In this document: positions 11,063-18,799 of the stretch, one piece after another
Position numbering within the stretch: the first letter of the stretch is position 1
How the letters are laid out: every line of letters starts with the position of its first letter
NCBI GenBank assembly: GCA_009602725.1
Contig: WELB01000061.1
Coordinates: 605,459-627,543 of the forward strand
Length of the DNA: 22,085 nt
Source of the DNA: Spirogloea muscicola
Taxonomy: Eukaryota > Streptophyta > Zygnematophyceae > Spirogloeales > Spirogloeaceae
Reading direction: 5' to 3'
Translations under genes and position numbers: made by a program
The notes under the pieces: generated by a model
Told to the model about the DNA's origin: nothing
The model's input: the letters and a program-made list of their open reading frames with translations, nothing else
The model's database searches: none

Positions 11063-11784
11063 NNNNNNNNNNNNNNNNNNNNNNNNNNNNNNNNNNNNNN
11101 NNNNNNNNNNNNNNNNNNNNNNNNNNNNNNNNNNNNNNNNNNNNNNNNNNNNNNNNNNNNNNNNNNNNNNNNNNNNNNNNNNNNNNNNNNNNNNNNNNNN
11201 NNNNNNNNNNNNNNNNNNNNNNNNNNNNNNNNNNNNNNNNNNNNNNNNNNNNNNNNNNNNNNNNNNNNNNNNNNNNNNNNNNNNNNNNNNNNNNNNNNNN
11301 NNNNNNNNNNNNNNNNNNNNNNNNNNNNNNNNNNNNNNNNNNNNNNNNNNNNNNNNNNNNNNNNNNNNNNNNNNNNNNNNNNNNNNNNNNNNNNNNNNNN
11401 NNNNNNNNNNNNNNNNNNNNNNNNNNNNNNNNNNNNNNNNNNNNNNNNNNNNNNNNNNNNNNNNNNNNNNNNNNNNNNNNNNNNNNNNNNNNNNNNNNNN
11501 NNNNNNNNNNNNNNNNNNNNNNNNNNNNNNNNNNNNNNNNNNNNNNNNNNNNNNNNNNNNNNNNNNNNNNNNNNNNNNNNNNNNNNNNNNNNNNNNNNNN
11601 NNNNNNNNNNNNNNNNNNNNNNNNNNNNNNNNNNNNNNNNNNNNNNNNNNNNNNNNNNNNNNNNNNNNNNNNNNNNNNNNNNNNNNNNNNNNNNNNNNNN
11701 NNNNNNNNNNNNNNNNNNNNNNNNNNNNNNNNNNNNNNNNNNNNNNNNNNNNNNNNNNNNNNNNNNNNNNNNNNNNNNNNNNNN
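11063..11784. other. Assembly gap (722 N)
   Basis: All 722 positions are N. The gap hides the first coding part and promoter of the minus-strand GT14 gene and the promoter of the plus-strand VAP27 gene, which point away from each other here. Flanks are extremely GC-rich (GGC/GCC runs), a common reason for assembly failure. Open frames called across the gap are meaningless. Confidence 0.99.
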
Positions 11785-11849
11785 GGGCCCGCCGGGACTC
11801 GCGGCGGCGGCCCCCGCGGGGGCCCCGGCGCCTCCGCCCGCCGGGCACG

Positions 11850-13836
11850 ATGCCGGCGGGCGACTTCCTCTCCGTGCAGCCCGGCGAGCTCAAGTTCGCC
11901 TGTGAGCCCCCCCCACCGTGGCGGACGCGCGACTCGAACCCGGGACCTCTCGCGTCGGAGTCCTGATGCCTTGGCCGCGGCGTCGTGCGCAGTCGAGCTG
12001 AAGAAGCAGGTGTCGAGCTCGCTGCGCCTCGTGAACCTCACGTCCGAGTACGTGGCGTTCAAGGTGAAGACGACGTCGCCCAAGAAGTACTGCGTGCGCC
12101 CCAACACCGGCGTCGTGCCGCCCCAGAGCTCCGCCGAGGTCACTGGTGAGCCCCAGCATCCATGACGCCCACGAAACCCATCATCCGTGTGCTACGCTTC
12201 GCCACGAAACCCATCTTCTGAGACGCTCACGATACCCATCATCCGTGACCACCTTTGCAAGCGCTCGGCTTGCCTTCGCGGCGGCCCTCTCCCCGACTGC
12301 AGCCGCTTCGCTTGGCACAAGGAGCAAGCAGCTCCTTGACGAAGATGGTCTCGCTCGGCGGGGCGACCGGACCGCTGCCAGGCACAGCCCGAGTGCTTGC
12401 ATGCCCGCATGGCCGTCCAGCCACCGGAGTGATGGTGGCTGAAGGTGGCTGACCTGAGTCGTCGTCGTCGTCGTCGCTGGCTGCTGGGGCCCGTGCTTGG
12501 CCTGCAGTGACGATGCAGGCGCAGCGGGAGATGCCGGTGGACATGCAGTGCAAGGACAAGTTCCTGGTGCAGTCGGTCGTCGTGCCGCAGGGCTCCTCCG
12601 GCAAGGACCTCTCGCAGGACCTGGTGCCGCCCTCTCGCCCCCGCCGCTAACTCTGCTAACTTGGCAGAGTTAGCAGAGTTAGGTGCTACCTCTCCAGTTA
12701 AGTGACGAACATGACGAACACGGGGGCCTCACGGGTGTCGGTGAGCCCTGGCGGCCATGGTGCAGTTCACCAAGGACGACGGCAAGGAGCTGCGGGAGGT
12801 GAAGCTGCGTGTGGTGTACACGCCGCCGCCGCAGCCGCCGTCGCCGGTCGCCGAGTCGCCCGAGGAGGGCGGCGGCTTCTCGCCCTCGGCGGGCGGCTTC
12901 AACTCCGCTGGCGGGGGCGGCGCAGAGGGCGACGGTCGCCCTCACCCCGCCGCCAATGATGCTGTGCGTGCCTCCGGCAAAGACTCGCGGACGTCTCTCC
13001 CTCCTCCCTGGCTCATGCGTTGCACCACAAAGCCGGTCGAGCTTTAGCTGGTGGCACAAGGGCTTGTCGATTGCCGTCTGGTGTTCGGGCATCAGTTAGC
13101 AACCTTACGTGCTGACTCGTCGTTACTGAGCGGGTCAGCTTAGCAGCAGGTGATGTACATCTGTCAGTGTGCTTTCTTTATTCTCGGCCACTCCGGCCCT
13201 CCATCACTCAGTACACACTCCGACCGTCCGCCGTCCGCCTGACCCTACCCGCTTGTGGCAAGCGCAGGGGCCCAAGGACTATGCCGAGCTACGCAGCAAA
13301 TATACGGAGGTGAAAGCCCCTCCCTCGTGCTCGTGCTGTGAAGCTGCACCATGCGTAGTGGCGTGTATCTTTGATGCTCCTCTTGATGCTTCCATATTTG
13401 CCGACCTCAAATTCATATGCACTAAACACCAAAACAACATGAAAGTGAACTGGGCCCTGCTGTGATGCATGGCGTGAATGCAGGCGCGAGCGATGATTGC
13501 GAGCCTCACAGACGAGCGCAATTCTTTCAAGCAGCAGGCTCAGCGCCTTCAGCAGGACATGGTGACAAAGCCGTCCCCCTCCGTCACCCCCCTCTCCCCA
13601 CCTCCCGCCCCGCCGGTAGCGGCCAGGCTTTCAGCTGATCGTGACTCTTGCCCGATTTTTGGCAGGAGAAGGTGAGGGGCTCGGACCTGGCAGGCAGCGG
13701 CGGCAGCGGTGGATACAAGAGCTACAGGGCGATGGCCGGCAAGGACAAGTCGGCGGCGGCCGCCGCGGGCTTCTCCCTCCTCTTCCTGCTGCTCGCCGTG
13801 CTCCTCGCGTTCGGGCTCGGGTACTACGTCAAGTAG
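11850..13836 (+). CDS. VAP27: VAP27-type vesicle-associated membrane protein-associated protein, complete, 7 exons
   Basis: ER tail-anchored adaptor of membrane contact sites that binds FFAT-like motifs in lipid-transfer and cytoskeletal partners. Exons: 11850-11901, 11993-12145, 12508-12623, 12766-12963, 13268-13309, 13484-13561, 13666-13836 = 810 nt, 269 residues. The start ATG opens MPAGDFLSVQPGELKFAFEL, the usual VAP beginning. Residues 1 to about 127 form the MSP domain, with the binding stretch KTTSPKKYCVRPNTGVVPP and the plant-typical VTMQAQREMPVDMQCKDKF and KLRVVYTP. A Pro/Gly/Ser-rich linker follows (about 128-173), then a short coiled segment (KDYAELRSKYTE, SFKQQAQRLQQDM), and a C-terminal transmembrane helix (about 248-269, FSLLFLLLAVLLAFGLGYYV) ending in K. 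The fourth exon's donor (12964, gtgcgt) is the least certain junction. It converges with SHH, 228 bp away. Confidence 0.92.
11921..11980 (-). other. tRNA-like fragment with B-box-like sequence in VAP27 intron 1
   Basis: Read on the minus strand, the 91-bp first intron contains GGTCCCGGGTTCGAGTCGC (11947-11929), very close to the internal B box of tRNA genes. It is preceded by an imperfect anticodon-arm-like stem (GCATC...GACGC). The T-stem has two mismatches and no full cloverleaf forms, so this is a decayed tRNA or tRNA-derived SINE piece, not a working tRNA gene. Confidence 0.45.
12162..12247 (+). repeat. Imperfect short tandem repeat in VAP27 intron 2
   Basis: Three copies of a unit around ACGAAACCCATCATCCGTG follow one another (starting near 12170, 12193 and 12226) with spacers of slightly different length. 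They lie just inside the 5' half of the 362-bp intron at 12146-12507. A separate GTC trinucleotide run sits at 12458-12476 in the same intron. No coding sense. Confidence 0.7.
12647..12682. repeat. Perfect 14-bp inverted repeat (hairpin) in VAP27 intron 3
   Basis: CTAACTCTGCTAAC at 12647-12660 is the exact reverse complement of 12669-12682, with an 8-base loop. It lies 23 bp inside the intron (12624-12765). Each arm is itself a short internal repeat of the CTAACT/GCTAAC kind. In the transcript it would form a strong stem-loop near the donor site. Confidence 0.85.
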
Positions 13837-14064
13837 AGCAGAGAGGCCGGCTCGGTGCTCGTCTATATCCTCTTGCCGGGTGCGCTGCTGCGCTCTGCCT
13901 TGAGTGCGTCCCTTGAAGTGCCGCAATTGCAGTCGCCGCCAAGGCGTGCGCGTCATGCCCAGGCAAGGGCTGCAGTCCCATTGGGCGTGGCTTCAGTCAC
14001 TATATCCACTAAGTACAATGTAGCCCTGAGCCGGGAGTGTTCAGCACATCAATAGACCCATGGC
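13837..14064. other. Convergent 3' region between VAP27 and SHH
   Basis: Only 228 bp separate the VAP27 stop from the SHH stop, so their 3' UTRs must be short or overlap. I see no clear AATAAA or TGTAA signal on either strand and no further gene. Confidence 0.5.
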
Positions 14065-16059
14065 TCAAGTTCCAGCTACCGGTGTTGCACTCGGCGCCGC
14101 TGCCGCTGCCGCCACCCTCAATGGCTCGTCGCTAGTTACATTGGTTTGCGAGGCGGCGGTCGCCCGAGCACGGAGGCGGAGCTCAGTCTCCGGCCTGCGG
14201 CAGACCTTCCGCAGCGGCACAACCTCCTCGGCGCCGTCGTGGCGGTAGCGCACCCAGAAGCGGCAGCGGCAGCCCCGCGCGTCGTGGCGCCGCCGCTGCA
14301 CTTCTAGCACGTCGGCGTCGTAGTAGAGCGCCTGCTCGGCGCCCTCCTGGAAGCAGAGCACGAGGTCGCCGGCTGCGACGGCAATGCACTCGCCGGGCTC
14401 GCACGGCAGCGAGCGCCGCCGCACTCCGCCCCCCGCACCCACCCACTCATCCTCCTCCGCCGTGAACCCCGCGAAGCGCACTTGCACCTCCAGCTCCTCG
14501 CCAGCCGCAGCCGCTGCCGCAGCAGCTGGGCGATGTGCGACGAACGCATCCACGTCGTACCATGCGCCGTCGCGTGCCGACCTCGCTTCGTACTCGGCAC
14601 TGGCGCCCGAGGGGGGGCGCGCATGCTCCCCCTCTTGCGGCAGCGCCTCCGACTCCGCCGGTGCTGCACAGCAGAGTAGAGGGCTGCAAGTCACAGAGGC
14701 GCTGACCGGCTGAGCCTCATGGCTGCAGCAGACGGAAAGTGTCAATTCAGGACACCAAACGTAGGTTGATTGGAGCCTGCGCTAAGAGGAAGAGTAGACC
14801 GTGCTTGCACATGGCAGAAATGGAGTGTGTACTGAGTGATGGAGGGCCTGAGTTTGAGAGTTGTCTCGAGGCTCGTTCTCATGCAGAAAATCAGCTCGAT
14901 AATACTGGAATTGGGGGGAGGAGGAAGAGGGCGACTGCGACTGTGAGTGTAGTGGGGTGAGAGGGCGGCGAGTGGCGATGCTGGGCACCACTGTCAGAAG
15001 GCGAGAGCGGCGCCTCCGACGTGCCGGGCGGGCCGCCGAGCCCCTGCTGCCGCAGGAAGTGCCGCCGATTCTGGAACCAGCTCATGATCTGCGCCACACC
15101 GCCGCGAGCGCCCGCAGCTCACGCTGGTCACCCAGCAACTCGGCAAGGCCTGTTGGAGGGACTGGAGCTCTGGAGCTCGCACTGGAGCTCTCCGGCGTGG
15201 TGCCGGCTGCTGGGGCGACTAGCTGTTGTCGGCCTTCTGGGCTGGATTATAGGGGACTAGGTTTTGGAGATTAGGTCACAGGAATCAGGGTTTTAGGGTT
15301 TAGGGTTCTGAGGTTTAGGGTTTGCCCGTGTCCCGCGTATCCCCCAAACCCTGCATTGCTTTTGTTAGGACTCTCAGCTCTTGCACTAGCAGCTGGTTGG
15401 CTTCGAAGCTGCAAACAAGTGAAAGCAACCATTGCTTCGAACGTACGAGCGAAGACTAGACCATAAGCTCTTCCATTTGTCAGTTGGGACCGCCCTCGCT
15501 ACCAAGCGTCTTCTCCAATGACCGATAGTGTACAAGAACGGTGAGGGAAAGGTGAAGAGAACGCTATATCAGGTAGTTGACCACCAGGCCTACGGGATGG
15601 GAACGTCGGGCAGGCGGCACCTCACCTGCTTGCGCTGCACCGCACGCTGGTGCTGCCGCTCGGGCTCCTTGCTGGCGGCGGCGGCGGCGGCAGCACGCAG
15701 GCCGGCGTCAGTGCTGGGAAGGTGGCGAAGCGGCAGCCTCGCCGGCGCTAGCGCCAAGCGAGGCGGAGAGACCCACTTGGCGAAGTGGGCGCCCACTTGA
15801 ACTGCTTGGCGAGCGCGTCGGCAGCCTCGCGGCTGGGCGGGGCCGGCGCGCGCGCCTGCAGCGCCGCCTCCATCGCCGCAATCTGCGGCTTGCGACGCCG
15901 CCCGCGGGGCGTCAACGGCACGGCCACTGACTGCGAAACCCTAACCCTACACCATAAACCTAAACCGCTGCGGAACGAGAGAGCGCTGCTATGCTCTTGC
16001 GTCTGAGCTGATGGCTGATGGCCTCGCCGCACCTCGCCGGGCAGGAAGCGGAAGGCCAT
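14065..16059 (-). CDS. SHH: SHH-type homeodomain + SAWADEE domain chromatin reader, complete, 5 exons
   Basis: In land plants SHH1/DTF1 reads H3K9 methylation through its SAWADEE domain (a tandem Tudor-like, zinc-binding fold) and recruits Pol IV for RNA-directed DNA methylation; SHH2-like proteins are less well defined. Exons (minus): 16059-16033, 15882-15797, 15713-15626, 15088-14989, 14663-14065 = 900 nt, 299 residues. Splicing rebuilds a divergent homeodomain at about 3-80: [40 protein letters not shown] Pro/Ser linker follows, then SAWADEE at about 124-259: [59 protein letters not shown] and the zinc-region [17 protein letters not shown]. The ATG at 16059 has a strong context (gccgccATGG); an in-frame ATG upstream at 16179 is less likely. 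Intron 1 (150 bp) is in frame and stop-free. Exon 4's donor (gtgccc) is the weakest call. Confidence 0.9.
15287..15323 (+). repeat. Interstitial telomere-like repeat (TTTAGGG) in SHH intron 3
   Basis: Exact TTTAGGG units occur at 15292-15298, 15299-15305 and 15314-15320, with degenerate copies around them. This is the plant-type telomere unit. The tract is in the 537-bp SHH intron (15625-15089) and reads CCCTAAA along the SHH transcript. Confidence 0.85.
15936..15967 (-). repeat. Telomere-like repeat / telo-box in SHH intron 1
   Basis: The plus strand carries AAACCCTAACCCTAC (15936-15950), containing a perfect AAACCCTAA telo-box, then ATAAACCTAAACC (15954-15966). The orientation is opposite to the tract at 15287-15323. 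It sits about 90-120 bp downstream of the SHH start codon. Telo-boxes bind TRB-type factors in plants, so a regulatory role is possible but not shown. Confidence 0.75.
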
Positions 16060-16169
16060 GGCGGCGGCGGCGGCGGGCTGCGCCAGGGCCGGGCTGCAGG
16101 CGGAGCTGCAGTCTTCTGATTGCTCTGTGGGAGCCTGATTCAACTTTTGGGAACAAATGGAAAGTAAAC

Positions 16170-16310
16170 AGCTCTTCACAGTAAGGAAAGCAGCTCGTCC
16201 CAGTCACAGCAATGGGATGGAGTGTGTATTCAAGTGACGAAGGGCCTGTGTGGCCAAGTACAAAGGCAAGTACACTGACAAATGTACCTGCTGATAAGCT
16301 AGGTACACAG
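16170..16310 (-). mobile_element. 3'-end fragment of a non-LTR retrotransposon (copy 1)
   Basis: The segment around TGTGGCCAAGTACAAAGGCAAGTACACTGACAAATGTACCT (split across 16238-16288) matches the 3' non-coding end of the larger copy at about 16950-17025, with similar order and orientation. Only the 3' tail is present, as expected for a severely 5'-truncated insertion. It lies about 110 bp upstream of the SHH start, in its likely promoter. Confidence 0.55.
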
Positions 16311-16949
16311 CAATGGCTGTGAGAGGCCAGTCCAAAGAGTCTATTGCCCTATTTTGAGAGAGCTCTTTCTTCTGGATGAGCTTCCACTGTAGGCACTCGG
16401 CTGACTTCCACAGCGCCCCATTGGTTTCAGCAGCCGTGTAGCCCTCACCATGGAAGCCTTTGCTGCACGTGGATGACCGCTTGTTGCTTTTGCACATTTC
16501 TCACTTGCTGCGAGGCTGCTTTCCGTCTCTGTCGGACCTTGTCAACTCACTAAAGGCTGGCCTTGCACAGCCATCGCCCCACTTGGACAAGCCCTTCTTC
16601 TCTGGACATGTGTGCCGTCAAGTTCGACTCCTACTACAAACAGGATCTGTCACCCCCATCCGCGATAGCCACTTAATCAGGTCTGCGGCTTATTGAACTT
16701 TGGCCCCGCCTGACCTTGTCAGTTCTTCTGTTTTCTTTGGACTGACCTTTCGAAGGAGAAGACCATTCACGGTGATCGGCCCCATGTGGGAAGCATTCCC
16801 TCCTTCCCAGTACCCCATAAAACCACATGTTGCAGCCTGGCCTGAGAGGTGGTGACAGACCCGCCCAAGCTTGGGTGTGTGGTATAGCTATTCTTCACAG
16901 CTAAGGAATATCTTAACAGCCACAGCTATTCTTTGCAGCTAGTGAAGAA
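16311..16949. other. Intergenic stretch without recognisable gene
   Basis: Small open frames on both strands (78-97 residues) show no family resemblance and have no consistent splice context. Short AGCTATTCTT-like repeats near 16886-16945 flank the next retroelement copy. I see nothing else. Confidence 0.4.
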
Positions 16950-18053
16950 AACGTGTGTATCAAGAGACGGGGAGGCCATGTGTGGCCACGTACAAAGGCA
17001 AGCACATTGACAAATGTACGTCACCTGCCAAGCTGACCCGCTCGGTCACCACGAGTCAGCACATGGAGGTCGCTATTTGATGCTCGAATACCGAATGGTA
17101 ATCCACAAGCTCTTGAACTACCAGCCAAGGCAGGACCAGCTTTCTGATGCACCGCATGAGCCTGAGCTCGCTGCAGACAAGCTGACACTCGGCGTCGCAA
17201 AAATGACAGATAGGCTGCCGGCATACCCATCTGGGCTGGAAGCATATCCTCGCGTCGTGCATATCTCAGACTCGCTATGTTCTCAAGTAGCATATGGAAG
17301 CGAGGACCCAAGCAGCCAAAGTGTCGATTGCGGCCGGGAGAAGGTGGTCGCTGTGGGGGTAGTCAGAGTAGTGTCGGACCTTTCTCTGCTCAGCACCTCC
17401 CACTGCGTGACCAGCAATGTGTGTGGAAGCGGAACTCTTGTATGCCTCGGTCACCACCACATCCACCAGGGCTCGTGGGCCTCCGCCAGGTCGTACACCC
17501 ACAATGTCCAGGGTGCGATGGTGATGGCGAACCTGGGAATCCGTGGTGATGGGCATAACATTGTTTACTTCCACAATGGCGCGGTAGCCGTCGTCGCGCA
17601 TCAAGCCCGTCAGGGCGTCTCGTAGGAGACTGTGCCCACCATCTCAGGGCCTGTGGGACACCGAAGCATGTGGGTGGCTAGGTCTCCGCCCTCCGCACGG
17701 AAGCCACACTCACACTGAATTACTCCAATCAGGCAGGTCGGGGGCAGGCCCAGGAACAGCTGGAGAAGCGTCCGGAATGCTTCAGGGCTGATTTTGAAAG
17801 CGTTGTGGATTGCGTGTGTGGTGAGCCAATCCGTTGCCCCAGGCGTTGCGAGTGATGTGAGACGTACCAGACTCCTTGGATTGGTCTTGATATCCGGCAT
17901 CGTCCTCAACGCCTTGCGACGCTCGTCCTCAACTGCAGCAACGAGTCTGGCCTGTACCGCATTGTCTGGTGCTTGAACAAGCGCTGAGAAGGGGGTGAGG
18001 AGGGGTTGTAGGGAGGGGAAGGAGCAGAGTGCTGACTTCCGGATGCTCCTCAA
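16950..18053 (-). mobile_element. Degenerate non-LTR retrotransposon (LINE-like) C-terminal coding region and 3' end (copy 2)
   Basis: Three successive minus-strand frames carry consecutive parts of one protein. 18053-17610 holds ATDWLTTHAIHNAFKISPEA, LGLPPTCLI, CECG and a THMLRC motif, like the zinc-knuckle region after the reverse transcriptase in plant/algal LINEs. 17604-17275 holds LRDALTGLMRDDGY and a PRALVDVVVTEA...RHYSDYP...DHLLPAA block. 17311-17021 holds GPRFHMLLENIASL and RRRVSACLQRA. Frame switches near 17605 and 17300 and internal stops show it is dead. The reverse transcriptase core itself is missing, so this is a 5'-truncated copy. The 3' end (about 16950-17025) matches the copies at 16170 and 21245. 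The exact LINE clade cannot be told. Confidence 0.7.
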
Positions 18054-18799
18054 ATGTACTTGGAAATTTTAAGAGAGAGAAGGCGCGCGGTGCGCATGAA
18101 ATTAAAGCGAGGCCAATTCAAGCCATTACATTCATTCAATTTTAAGGAGCCTTCCTCCACCTCGGCTGCAGGCCGGCCAGGCAAGGGAAGCGCAAGGGAA
18201 GAAAGGAGGCAACCTGGTGCCAGCAACCGAGAAAGGCTGCCTACGCCGTCTGTTCAAGTGATCGGCAGCCCAGGCCGCCCATTTGTGTGGGAAGGGATGC
18301 CTGCAGGGAGGATGAAGGATAGCTGTGGCTGTTTTTCACAGCCCATGCCCCCTTTTGCAGCAGCTGCTTCAATTTCACGCGCTGTTCATATCTCTCACCT
18401 CTCCTGCCTCCTGCAGCCGGCGCTCGACGTAGCAAGCAACCCCTCCATAAAGAATGGACTCTTTGCATTGAGATACTTTCTTCTTGTGCTCTACAAAGAG
18501 GCTTTCCCCTGAAGCAGAAGCCCTAAGCGAACTGTTCACAAAAGCAAGGGACCTTGACTTGACAGCTCCAAGGCTGCAGCTTTGTGACTCGCAACAGGCG
18601 AGCAACATACTCCTGCATTTGAGCGGCAGCTTGACAGTGACTGCCAAAAATGAATAATTGTTCCGATGCCTAATGTGCGCAGAAGCACGTGTGTACTGCC
18701 CAAGAACCGGACATTACCATCAATAAAGCCAGCCATCCTGACTGAAGCCTCCCAGAGGTCACTTTGGCAATGCAGTTGCATCAATATCCACAGGACGTC
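18054..18799. other. Intergenic stretch downstream of the aspartic protease
   Basis: No gene recognised. Several short open frames on both strands lack family motifs. The part adjoining 18800 should hold the protease 3' UTR. The region next to 18053 is the upstream edge of the truncated retroelement. Confidence 0.4.

Noticed and set aside
10577-12165. Long frames spanning the run of N on both strands
   Set aside because: They are open only because N is not read as a stop. The real exons on each side belong to two different genes.
12757-13047. Separate small gene starting MVQFTKDDGKE
   Set aside because: This is VAP27 exon 4 entered upstream of its acceptor; the family alignment places FTKDD directly after SQDL.
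14384-14713. Plus-strand frame of 109 codons
   Set aside because: Antisense to the SAWADEE exon, which has a clear domain match on the minus strand.
17014-17625. Plus-strand frame of 203 codons
   Set aside because: Antisense to the retroelement coding region, with no recognisable domain.
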